In this document: positions 32,326 through 40,238 of the stretch, piece by piece
Numbering within the stretch: the stretch's first letter is position 1
Layout: the number at the start of each line of letters is the position of its first letter
IMG/VR virus record: IMGVR_UViG_3300037242_000178
Span: 1 to 62,017 of that record
Strand: one strand, 5' to 3'
DNA: 62,017 nucleotides
Origin: a virus
The notes under the pieces: model-generated
What the model was told of the DNA's origin: nothing
The model's database searches: none
Seen by the model: the letters and a program-made list of their open reading frames with translations, nothing else
Position numbers and translations under genes: made by a program

Positions 32326-35300
32326 TTATTTGACTAGACGGAGAAGTTCGGGAAACGCCTTTTCCATGCCATCGCCTTGCGGCTGCGCGTCTTGCGCAAT
32401 GCGCGATTTATGCGCTTCGCCCGGCTTCTGTTGCGCGGCTAAAACAGATTTATAGGCGCTCGGGTGCAAATCCTTAATATCGATTTTCATCGCTTCAAGC
32501 GCGGCTTTATAAACCGCTTCGGCACTATCCATGGCAACAAGCTTGCCGACGTAAGGCTTGATGAACTCTTCGGCTTCAACGATAGCGCGCATATTCGCCA
32601 TAACCTTCGCTTCGGTTTTCTTTTCCGTCGCATCGCAAGCAAGTTGAATCGCTTTATCCATGGCTTTCTTCATTTCTTTCGCATCCATCATATCTTCCTT
32701 ATTCTCTTTGTCATCCATGCCTTTTGCAGCGTCCTTGTCCTTCTTACCGCCAGGATTCGCAGTTGCCGCGCCCGGGGTCTGTGTCGGTTCGTCCTTCGCT
32801 TTCGCTTTTTCGACCGGCTTGGCGGATAGCATGCTTTCAATCTGCATTAAATCTTCGTCAGAGATTTTCCCACGAAGCATGCCAAGGATACTTTCGCACT
32901 TTGGGCCGGGATCGTCCATCGCTACATTGTCATCGTCAGGCTTTTCAGAATCAAGTTTGTCCAGTAGCGCGACGATATCTTTCAAATCGGCATCCGCCGC
33001 CAAATGCGGCTTGACAGCGGCAATAATCCCCGGCTTCTTTTCAAGCCAGTTTTTCCGCTTGACGCCTTCAAGGATTTTATTTAAGTCGATCTGCGAGTCC
33101 GCAGCCAACATCTTTGGGGTAAGCACTGCGAGCAAAGCTCCGTGCGCGAGAACCGCCTTTTTACTTAGCTTGCTCATAGTTAAAACTCCTGGGTTGAAAT
33201 TGATTTTACTGTCGCTTGCCACTCTAACATCATGTCCAGCACGCCCAACTTGCACCAAAGCAATATGGTTAAACTTAATGTCGCGCATCACGCCATCGTA
33301 ATGACTGCCGTCCGGCGAAACGCCTGGAGTCATGTCGGGGCGGTAATAATATGCGCAACTGATTTCCTGCTGCCGACCGGTTTCTACACCGCAGATTGCG
33401 TCTTTCGTCCAAATTACTAACGATTGATCCAGGTACGGCGCGTTGAACACTGCGTCCGTGCCTGTCGCTCCGACGATCGAATCCGGCTTGTGATCTGTCA
33501 CATCAACCGCAACATGGTCGTTCAACAGAGGGATGTTATTCGCCGTTGACGCGCCCTTTTTCAATTCTTCCGGGTCACGATAGAGCAAATACACTTTATC
33601 GGCTTGCAATCCCAGTTTTTGATAATCCGGGATTTCTGCTCCTGCATATTGGCAGACGTTCGCTTTGCTGATATGCGTCAAAGCGATATGCATCCGCCCA
33701 TCTTGGTCTACTGTTCTGACAGAGGCTTTATCGAAGGTTAGGGAATCGTTGGCGCGAGGGTGATCCGACTCTTTAAAATCGGAATCCTGCGCATTCTCCC
33801 GATTCATGACAGCGATTTGATCTTGCGTGTATCCGCAATAAAATCCTGCGTCTTCTCCCAAGGCGGAATCGAATTCGACCTCAGCGGCAGAAGCCGGTTC
33901 ATAGCGCGGGGCATGCCTCCTATGAAAATCAGCCCACAACTCGCCTTCATGACCCAACAACTCGTGTCCCCATATCGACGGATCGTTTTCATCAATCCGT
34001 CCAGTTGTCGGCATTTGCCTTTTCACAGTTGCCGATTGATTCTGCGCTCCAGAAACAGCCTTAGTCTGAGGAGATGCGGCATTCGACGAATACTTTTCCA
34101 ATTCTTTCGGCAATTCCCCTCCAGAGTGATACCACTTCTTTTTGTCTGCGTCCCATCTTGCGCCATGCTTCTTCGCATGGTCTTTGTCGTCGTATTTCAC
34201 ATTCAAGTACGTCCTTTGCACAGCTTCTTTTTGTTTTCTCTCTTGACGCTCATGTGTCCCGAAATTTAATTTGTCAGCCAACCATGGAGCCATCGATTTT
34301 ATTTCGTATCCATGCGCTTTCGACGCGCTTTTTGGAATCCACAGCACGTCCTTTTCTCCCTGACCGGGATTTTCAACTCCATACGCAGCGTCGGTTTCTT
34401 TTATTATTTTCTTCGGGACAGTCAAGGTTTCATGCTCAGTCGGCTTTTCAAAAGGCTTCGCCAGAGATTTTTCTCTTTCTTCCTGCCTTGCAGCAGCCGC
34501 TTCAGATTTCCGTTTCGCTTCTTCAGATTTCCGTTTCGCTTCGATTTCCGCCCTTTTTATCGCGGCTTGTCGATAAGGCTCCGCCCTCTTTTCTCTTTCT
34601 GTTCTTGCACGCTCTTTTGCTTCTTCTGCGTTTTTCTGAACGACCTCTTCATGTTCTTTTAGAAGATGGTCGAACTTTCCGCTTTTAACTTGTTCTTTCC
34701 ATTGAGAGCGCGAGCCTTCGCCTTTCGGGCCATGCTTTTTGTACAAATCCTCGTTCTTCTGAATGCTTTTCCTTTGCTCGTCGGAAAGCTCTCCTTTAAA
34801 TTCTGACGTTTCCAAGTCATTAAACGCAGTCTTTAAATCGATTTTTTTAGACGGTTGCTCACTTGCTTTCGGCGAATACCCCAAAAGTTTTGTTACATCC
34901 TTGCTTTTGCTTTTCGGGGAAAGTTTCTTTCCGTTTAAGCTCCCGCCAGCGCCGCCAATCACTTCACCCTCGCCGTTCAGCAACAAATGCGTACCGGTTT
35001 GGGACGTTATCCAATGCTGTGAAGCATCCTTCGCCATCTTCCCCATAGCTGCGTCAACCACTTCTCGCATGCCGTGGTGCATCGGCTCAGGAGCATCTAC
35101 CAACTTGCGCCAAACGAATGCCGTATGCTCCGATTTATCGATTTTCGGCGTAAATTTATGACGAACAAACATGCGGTAGGTAATGAAATCCACATCGCTG
35201 CCGCTATCGTCTTTACTAGACGTGTCGGCTAGCTGTTCTAGCTCGCCATACGGCATTGCGCCGATCTCTTCTCGCGTTTCGCGCTTGGCGGTTTCTTCCG

Positions 35301-35445
35301 GCGTTTCGTCTTCGTCAGCTCTGCCGCCTGGAAAATCCCATTCGTTCGGATGATTCGCGTCGGGAGAGCGCAATAGGAATAGCGCCTCTCCTTCAGGCGT
35401 GACCAGCATTATTCCTGCGCCTTTGATTTTTTCGTCAACTGACAT
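32326..35445 (-). CDS. Nudix hydrolase - DUF5710 - DUF2213 prohead protease - scaffold fusion
   Basis: A 1039-residue polyprotein. Residues 8-135 form a Nudix domain with the box GGRADEDETPEET then REEIG (about 40-62). Residues 225-335 form a charged coiled coil, and 412-455 a DUF5710-type motif (YLNVKYDDKDHAKKHGARWD). About 490-790 is a DUF2213-like capsid maturation protease (FDKASVRTVDQDGRMHI, IPLLNDHVAVDVTDHKPDSI, MRDIKFNHIALVQVGRAGHD), and 800-1039 an Ala/Lys/Asp/Glu-rich scaffold-like tail. DUF2213 proteins are normally 350-500 residues; the N-terminal 480 are extra. The protein would enter the prohead and be cut there, possibly freeing the Nudix part. Confidence 0.8.
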   Translation of the reverse strand: MSVDEKIKGAGIMLVTPEGEALFLLRSPDANHPNEWDFPGGRADEDETPEETAKRETREEIGAMPYGELEQLADTSSKDDSGSDVDFITYRMFVRHKFTPKIDKSEHTAFVWRKLVDAPEPMHHGMREVVDAAMGKMAKDASQHWITSQTGTHLLLNGEGEVIGGAGGSLNGKKLSPKSKSKDVTKLLGYSPKASEQPSKKIDLKTAFNDLETSEFKGELSDEQRKSIQKNEDLYKKHGPKGEGSRSQWKEQVKSGKFDHLLKEHEEVVQKNAEEAKERARTEREKRAEPYRQAAIKRAEIEAKRKSEEAKRKSEAAAARQEEREKSLAKPFEKPTEHETLTVPKKIIKETDAAYGVENPGQGEKDVLWIPKSASKAHGYEIKSMAPWLADKLNFGTHERQERKQKEAVQRTYLNVKYDDKDHAKKHGARWDADKKKWYHSGGELPKELEKYSSNAASPQTKAVSGAQNQSATVKRQMPTTGRIDENDPSIWGHELLGHEGELWADFHRRHAPRYEPASAAEVEFDSALGEDAGFYCGYTQDQIAVMNRENAQDSDFKESDHPRANDSLTFDKASVRTVDQDGRMHIALTHISKANVCQYAGAEIPDYQKLGLQADKVYLLYRDPEELKKGASTANNIPLLNDHVAVDVTDHKPDSIVGATGTDAVFNAPYLDQSLVIWTKDAICGVETGRQQEISCAYYYRPDMTPGVSPDGSHYDGVMRDIKFNHIALVQVGRAGHDVRVASDSKINFNPGVLTMSKLSKKAVLAHGALLAVLTPKMLAADSQIDLNKILEGVKRKNWLEKKPGIIAAVKPHLAADADLKDIVALLDKLDSEKPDDDNVAMDDPGPKCESILGMLRGKISDEDLMQIESMLSAKPVEKAKAKDEPTQTPGAATANPGGKKDKDAAKGMDDKENKEDMMDAKEMKKAMDKAIQLACDATEKKTEAKVMANMRAIVEAEEFIKPYVGKLVAMDSAEAVYKAALEAMKIDIKDLHPSAYKSVLAAQQKPGEAHKSRIAQDAQPQGDGMEKAFPELLRLVK

Positions 35446-35447
35446 GA

Positions 35448-35460
35448 TAAAGTGACTTTA
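35448..35460. promoter_or_regulatory. Palindrome TAAAGTGACTTTA
   Basis: Perfect 6-bp arms, two bases upstream (leftward) of the start codon of the Nudix-protease fusion, exactly where a ribosome binding site would lie. A protein or hairpin here would directly affect translation of the capsid protease gene. Confidence 0.55.
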
Positions 35461-35464
35461 CAAA

Positions 35465-35779
35465 TTACCGCAAACACAAAACTGCGCTAGCTACAATCAG
35501 CGCGCACAAAACCAATATCCCGGAAATAAGCAACATGTCGCGGGCAAACATCGGCACAGGCTTGCGCATATAGTAATGATAATGTCGCACTCCATTTTCT
35601 TGCGACGATAACGAAAGTTGCGCGCCTTCCTCTGCGCAAGCAACCAGCTCTTCAGATTGCATCAGCAGCGGCTTTTTATAAAACCAACCTCCATCGTCCG
35701 CAAGCCAAATGGTTTTCGGAAAGACGACCGGCGGCGCGCCTTCCGGTTTCGTTATCAGCTGCACTATTTGAGCGGTCAT
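35465..35779 (-). CDS. Small protein with C-terminal membrane segment (104 aa)
   Basis: ATG 35779 (MTAQIVQLITK) is used because longer frames overlap the upstream gene. The soluble part contains VVFPKTIWLADDGGWFYKKP and is followed by one membrane helix near the end (about 80-102, LLISGILVLCALIVASAVLC), a tail-anchored arrangement unusual within a head-gene cluster. No family recognised. Confidence 0.55.
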   Translation of the reverse strand: MTAQIVQLITKPEGAPPVVFPKTIWLADDGGWFYKKPLLMQSEELVACAEEGAQLSLSSQENGVRHYHYYMRKPVPMFARDMLLISGILVLCALIVASAVLCLR

Positions 35780-35780
35780 G

Positions 35781-36059
35781 TTAAAACGTCCCCTGGTTGA
35801 CCAAAAATTGCCCGACTGCCGATGCCTGAACGGTGCCTGTTGCCAGCCATTCGTACTGGAACAATCCAATCTGATCGGCAAGTACAGCGCAAGTGTAATT
35901 CCCTGTTGACGGATTTAAAATTGCAGAAGAGTAATCCGTCACGACGCCGCTAGGCGATTTCACCCTAAAAGCCAAATTCTGCGCATCAATCAGTGCCCCG
36001 GTAGGCGTCGTTAAAGCGATGCTTACCTGAATCAATGTCCCTTGCGTATAGAAGTTCAT
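35781..36059 (-). CDS. Small beta-sandwich structural protein (92 aa)
   Basis: A 92-residue beta-rich protein: TQGTLIQVSIALTTPTGALI, AFRVKSPSGVVTDYSSAIL and GNYTCAVLADQIGLFQYEW. This looks like the small Ig-like proteins encoded beside phage head-fibre genes. It overlaps the upstream lectin-like fibre gene by 4 bp (ATGA), so the two products may act together. Confidence 0.6.
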   Translation of the reverse strand: MNFYTQGTLIQVSIALTTPTGALIDAQNLAFRVKSPSGVVTDYSSAILNPSTGNYTCAVLADQIGLFQYEWLATGTVQASAVGQFLVNQGTF

Positions 36060-37480
36060 GAGTTCTCATTTACGCGAATTCGAAAAGCTTTTTGATCTTT
36101 CGTTTTTACACTAAACGCGGAGGCATCCAACACAGTCATTCTTGCGATTATCGGGCCAACGAACGGTGAGTAGCCTGCGACTACGCAAGTGCCAGCTGCT
36201 GTGCCTGTTGAAACTGCCGTTGCGCTAATAAATCCACTGACCGCGCAAGTGCCAGCAGCGGTACCCGTTGAAACAAAAAACGAGCGTCCGGCTGCATTCA
36301 CCGCGCAAGTTCCAGCCGCTGTGCCTATTGAAACAGCAAATGCCGCGCCTATCGCTTCAACTACACAAGTTCCAGCCGCTGTGCCCGTTGAAATAGCAAA
36401 CGTGCCACTAAACCCGCTCACTACACAAGTGCCCGCGGCTGCGCCTGTTGAAGCCGCAAATGCAGCGCCTATCGCTTCGACTACGCAAGCGCCTGCCGCT
36501 GCACCTGTCGAGACTGCTGTCGCGCTGCTAAACCCGCTTACTACGCAAGCGCCTGTCGCTGCACCTGTCGAGATCGCAAACGCCGCGCCTATCGCTTCAA
36601 CCGCGCAAAAGCCATTTGCTGCGCCTGCCGAACTAAAAATCGAGTGTCCGACCCCGCTTACCGTACAAGTCCCGTCCGCGGTTCCCGTTGCGGTCGAAGC
36701 TCCTGACGATATAAAAAATCCAGGCAGCTGATTGCGAAAAACCTGCCACGGATTTTGAATCGTCGCGGTAAGCTGCAATATCTCTTGATCCGTCAACGCC
36801 TGGTTGAACATCAACACAACAGCCGCTTGATCTAGCCATTCTTGCGAGATCGACGGATAGCCTTGTGTCGCGCCTATAATGACGTTCGACGAACTAGGAC
36901 TGCTTGTTCCGGCGCTAGTGTCGGGAGATGTTCTTTCACCAAATGCAAACCATGAAATCAACCCGGTCCCAGGGTTATATCGGCAAGCGACCGGGGTGTC
37001 AACGTAGGACGCGATTGTTACATTCGATTCTTGATAGTCGGCAACGCCGAAAAACGTCAATTGTTGACTTGTAATGTTTCCTTCCGACCCGCCGCCTGCC
37101 GTAATTCCGCGTGACCATGCCCACCCGGAATTGGTGGCAGCTATCCTTGAGTAATCCCCGCTGCTGTAGTAGTCCTGCCCTGCCGCAGCCTTCCAAATCG
37201 AAATTAACGTCAGCCCGTTCGCAGTATCTATCGTGACGTCCGACAACGCTTGCGCGCTTCCCGCGTAAGATATTCCTGACTCGATAATGTTCTGTAGATA
37301 CGCGCCGTTATTCTGCCAACCTATCCCAGTAACTAAGTTGACGAAACCGACGCTCGGCAAAAAAGCTAATTGAAGCCCACGCGCCAACCAATGAGGATCA
37401 ATCTGTATCGGTTGCTGCGGTTGCCGCCCTTGATCTGCGGCAGGCCAAACGACGCTGGACAAATCATACGGCGTACTCAT
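36056..37480 (-). CDS. Lectin-like head-fibre protein with Cys-containing 20-residue repeats
   Basis: A 474-residue protein. Residues 20-260 resemble a concanavalin A-like (LamG) jelly roll, with the family's ending AAVVLMFNQALTDQEILQLT and NPWQVF. From about 265 to 440 there are roughly nine 20-residue, 60-bp repeats of pattern STGxAxGxCxVxGxxxAxAV, each with one Cys, followed by a short conserved ending (FSVKTKDQKAFRIRVNENS). Carbohydrate binding at the capsid surface is a reasonable guess. Repeat DNA is similar enough to allow copy-number change. Confidence 0.65.
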   Translation of the reverse strand: MSTPYDLSSVVWPAADQGRQPQQPIQIDPHWLARGLQLAFLPSVGFVNLVTGIGWQNNGAYLQNIIESGISYAGSAQALSDVTIDTANGLTLISIWKAAAGQDYYSSGDYSRIAATNSGWAWSRGITAGGGSEGNITSQQLTFFGVADYQESNVTIASYVDTPVACRYNPGTGLISWFAFGERTSPDTSAGTSSPSSSNVIIGATQGYPSISQEWLDQAAVVLMFNQALTDQEILQLTATIQNPWQVFRNQLPGFFISSGASTATGTADGTCTVSGVGHSIFSSAGAANGFCAVEAIGAAFAISTGAATGACVVSGFSSATAVSTGAAAGACVVEAIGAAFAASTGAAAGTCVVSGFSGTFAISTGTAAGTCVVEAIGAAFAVSIGTAAGTCAVNAAGRSFFVSTGTAAGTCAVSGFISATAVSTGTAAGTCVVAGYSPFVGPIIARMTVLDASAFSVKTKDQKAFRIRVNENS

Positions 37481-37927
37481 TTACGTGCCAGGACTCCACG
37501 GTGTTGCGGTAAGCGTGCAGCCGGACGCGATTGTATATCCCGTCCCGTTGTTGTACAGCCAGTAATCGCAATCTGCGGAAAGTGGAACGGCATTAATTGT
37601 CATCGTCCACGTCGTCAAAACGTTGGACGTAGATGGAACAGGATTAAACGTTCCCGCCACACGACCCAACAGCGATGCGGAAGGCGTTGGGCCTTGCGTC
37701 CCGGACGGCGTGCGATCAACCGCAATCAATTGCACCGATCCCCCGGAAGGGGCCGTTCCAAATGTCGCGCCAGTCAAACAGAAATCGGCAAGCAAATATG
37801 CAGCGGAAAGCGCAGAAATTTCCAATCTCATCGCATCCGCGCTATTCGCGTAAGCATTGTTCGCAATCGCATTCGCGGTTGTCAACGTTACCGGCGTTCC
37901 AGAATCGCGAATCAGAGGCGTAGACAT
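37481..37927 (-). CDS. Conserved structural protein (148 aa)
   Basis: A 148-residue beta-rich protein: TLTTANAIANNAYANSADAM, GSVQLIAVDRTPSGTQGPTP, LLGRVAGTFNPVP and TWTMTINAVPLSADCDYWLY. Similar small proteins with the x-VQLY-x-x-R pattern occur in phage head or neck clusters. It abuts the lectin-like fibre gene. A capsid-fibre or decoration role is inferred. Confidence 0.55.
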   Translation of the reverse strand: MSTPLIRDSGTPVTLTTANAIANNAYANSADAMRLEISALSAAYLLADFCLTGATFGTAPSGGSVQLIAVDRTPSGTQGPTPSASLLGRVAGTFNPVPSTSNVLTTWTMTINAVPLSADCDYWLYNNGTGYTIASGCTLTATPWSPGT

Positions 37928-38356
37928 TTAATATCCGTTCGCGTTAAGAACATTCGACACGCGATTGTAACTGATCGAATCAGGCACCGTGCAAAGCGCT
38001 ATGATCGCTGCCGCTTGCGTCGAAGTCATTAGACCGTCGGTAACAAGCGCGGCTAATTGCGCTTGCGTTGCCGACAAAGATATGTCGAGAATGCCTTTGT
38101 TGAGCAACATAAGACCCCAATATAAAGGAGATGTGTTTGCCGACGCTGCCGATTCCATCGCACCAAGCACAACAGCGCCATCAACGGGATCCAGCGCTTG
38201 CAATACATTGCCAATGCCTATTCTCGTCGTCACCTGTTTAGTCAAGCCTACGCTTATTTGTGCCGCGATAGCAACATCGCCAATCGTTTCGCGAGTCTCC
38301 TTCGTCAATCCGGGATAAGCCGCCTGAATCAACGACAAAATCTGGGTGTCAGTCAT
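37928..38356 (-). CDS. Helical conserved phage protein (142 aa)
   Basis: A 142-residue mostly helical, neutral protein (TDTQILSLIQAAYPGLTKET, GIGNVLQALDPVDGAVVLGA, LNKGILDISLSATQAQLAAL). Tightly packed between two structural genes (gaps of 0-1 bp), so probably a virion or assembly protein. No family recognised. Confidence 0.5.
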   Translation of the reverse strand: MTDTQILSLIQAAYPGLTKETRETIGDVAIAAQISVGLTKQVTTRIGIGNVLQALDPVDGAVVLGAMESAASANTSPLYWGLMLLNKGILDISLSATQAQLAALVTDGLMTSTQAAAIIALCTVPDSISYNRVSNVLNANGY

Positions 38357-38357
38357 A

Positions 38358-38792
38358 TCAACTCTCAGACGCCATCGTAGCCGTCGTCAGCTGCGGAGTC
38401 ACGCCTGTAGAAATTGCAAGCGAAGGCGTAATCGGCCCCGCATACAAGAATTGCGTTGCGCCGGAAGCTGCAACGCCAATCGAAAAATAAGTTGCGGTAG
38501 TTGAGCCGCCTGTGCATGCGGGAAAAGAGATTGCCGCGACAGGTTCGACAGTGTTTGTCGAAACAGTCCAGCCGCCAGACGTTCGCGCAACAGCGACGCG
38601 GGCATAACTTGTATAGGCAACCTCGTTCGTCGATTGATTTCCGCTTGCCGTGGGGTCGGCAGTATGCAGCGCCACGTACAAATTTGTCAGCGGCGAAGAA
38701 GAAACGTTCTGAGCAATCGTCGCTAAAGTCGTTGCGTTGAATAATAGCGCAAGCAACCCGTTAGACCAATAACCGCTTTTTTCGCCAGCCAT
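38358..38792 (-). CDS. Head fibre/decoration-like protein (144 aa)
   Basis: A 144-residue protein: GLLALLFNATTLATIAQN and TNLYVALHTADPTASGNQST, then NEVAYTSYARVAVARTSGGW. The LYVALHT-ADP...NE-xY-x-YARV series is a common phage pattern of small proteins near head-fibre genes. The C-terminal half is beta-rich. Its exact role in the virion is not known. Confidence 0.65.
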   Translation of the reverse strand: MAGEKSGYWSNGLLALLFNATTLATIAQNVSSSPLTNLYVALHTADPTASGNQSTNEVAYTSYARVAVARTSGGWTVSTNTVEPVAAISFPACTGGSTTATYFSIGVAASGATQFLYAGPITPSLAISTGVTPQLTTATMASES

Positions 38793-38795
38793 AAA

Positions 38796-39605
38796 TTATC
38801 CGTTCGTCCTTGTTGCGATGTTAGTTGAGTGGGCAATTAAACGCATTGAACAGCGGCAATTAAAATCCGTGCCCGGCCACACATATTTTTTCGATACAAA
38901 AGAGTATTTCCCCTCTTTCATGTTAAACATCGTGCCACTCCAATGCACATGCTCAGGGCGCGGCTCTTTTCCCGCATTAGAATGCACCCACTGTGCCTCT
39001 TCAATCCCCAGCCGTTCCGCTCTAGCTCTCAAAATCTCCGCAGAGGCTTGGTTGTTGGATGTCCTAGCAATCAACGATGCCCGACGTTTGGTGATTCCGT
39101 ATCGGTTTTGCAGCTCTTCGCGCAGCCCTCCGAGATCACGCCCAGCCATGACGGAGCGCATAACGATCTCATTCACATCCGACAGATGCTCACTAGCAAT
39201 CGTTTTAATGAGCGAAACGTTTTGATTAACTGCCGCTGTCAGAATATCTTGAATGACCGGCGTCACCTTGAATTCGATAGCGAATCCAGCCTTCTTTAAA
39301 GTCGCTTTAAGCGCGGCATCCGTTCGGTCTTTGTTTGCTTGCATGTAATACGCGGCCATTTCAACAGCGGCTTCAGCAAACTTGCGATTCCACTTTTTCG
39401 CTAAGCGCTTCATAACGAGCGTCAAGAATGCTGCCGGGCTGATGTCTTGTGCCATTTCCGGCTTATTCGCTTTGTACGCGGCGCTCAACCAGTACACCAA
39501 CGAGTTTTGCATCTCGTCGATGAGGCGATCAAGCTTGCTTTGGTATTCGCGGATCAAACCTTCGTTCGGGTTGATTGCCGCCAGTAGCTTACGCTTTCGC
39601 TTCAT
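38796..39605 (-). CDS. Head morphogenesis protein (Mu gpF-like)
   Basis: ATG 39605 (MKRKRKLLAAINPNEG) is taken; the frame is open to 39683 but the extra 26 residues overlap the upstream gene. The 269 residues end in the gpF motif set: IARTSNNQASAEILRARAER, EEAQWVHSNAGKEPRPEHVH and the Cys pair in PGTDFNCRCSMRLI. The protein is thought to act in early capsid assembly beside the portal. Confidence 0.82.
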   Translation of the reverse strand: MKRKRKLLAAINPNEGLIREYQSKLDRLIDEMQNSLVYWLSAAYKANKPEMAQDISPAAFLTLVMKRLAKKWNRKFAEAAVEMAAYYMQANKDRTDAALKATLKKAGFAIEFKVTPVIQDILTAAVNQNVSLIKTIASEHLSDVNEIVMRSVMAGRDLGGLREELQNRYGITKRRASLIARTSNNQASAEILRARAERLGIEEAQWVHSNAGKEPRPEHVHWSGTMFNMKEGKYSFVSKKYVWPGTDFNCRCSMRLIAHSTNIATRTNG

Positions 39606-39777
39606 CTCTGAAACCGGTAAATAATTTTTGCGCACGAAGATACTTTTTCGCTTCAGCGGAAGAAGCGTGATTCGGCACTTCAATATCCAAAGCGCGAACA
39701 GTCATCGCCAGCAGCGAAATGAGATTCCTATTCTGTGCTTCCAGCCGCCTAATTTCCAATGCGTCTTTATTAGTCAT
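39589..39777 (-). CDS. Small helical protein (62 aa)
   Basis: A 62-residue helical protein (NKDALEIRRLEAQNRNLISL and SSAEAKKYLRAQKLF) overlapping the gpF-like start by 17 bp and the upstream 92-aa gene by 4 bp (ATGA). The tight coupling supports expression. Function unknown. Confidence 0.55.
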   Translation of the reverse strand: MTNKDALEIRRLEAQNRNLISLLAMTVRALDIEVPNHASSAEAKKYLRAQKLFTGFRDEAKA

Positions 39778-40052
39778 TCTTCGTACAGCGCCTCGTTAAA
39801 ACTCCTGACCAGAGCGAGCATAGCGCCCGACCTACGCGGCATGTTTCGAATATTCGCTGTCGCGCCTTGATTGATAAACTGTTCGACTTGATCGAGTTCG
39901 ATGTCTGCTGAATGGTTTTTGCTTTGAATATTTTCGATTTGCGCAGCTGATAGGCCAAACGCAAATCGACTTTCAGGAACGATTACCTCTTCCGTTCCAT
40001 CTTCGCGCATCCGAACGAAACTGAATTTTAAACGGAACTTTTGATTTTTCAT
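39774..40052 (-). CDS. Hypothetical protein (92 aa)
   Basis: ATG 40052 (MKNQKFRLKFSFVRMREDGT) lies one base after the upstream stop; longer frames overlap that gene. The N-terminal half is basic and beta-rich, with MREDGTEEVIVPESRFAFGL. The C-terminal part contains FINQGATANIRNMPRRSGAM. No family recognised; probably a head-assembly accessory by position. Confidence 0.5.
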   Translation of the reverse strand: MKNQKFRLKFSFVRMREDGTEEVIVPESRFAFGLSAAQIENIQSKNHSADIELDQVEQFINQGATANIRNMPRRSGAMLALVRSFNEALYEE

Positions 40053-40053
40053 G

Positions 40054-40224
40054 TTACGAAGCGGCATCCTCTTCAGGCTCGATGTCCTCTTCAGAATATC
40101 CTTCAAGCTCCAGACCGCCAATTTCAACCGCACAGTTGTCGAAAGTTGATTTTTGACTGCGCGTTTCTTTGACGACCGCCTCAATCGGCGCGTTAATTGT
40201 TTCAATGTCGATCTGTCTCATCAT
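40054..40224 (-). CDS. Small acidic protein (56 aa)
   Basis: ATG 40224 has AAAGGGG 5 bp upstream. The 56 residues (MMRQIDIETINAPIEAVVKE ... YSEEDIEPEEDAAS) are strongly acidic at the C-terminus. The stop is 1 bp from the next gene's start. The clean ribosome binding site and packing make it a real gene in my view. Function unknown. Confidence 0.6.
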   Translation of the reverse strand: MMRQIDIETINAPIEAVVKETRSQKSTFDNCAVEIGGLELEGYSEEDIEPEEDAAS

Positions 40225-40238
40225 AAACCCCTTTACGA

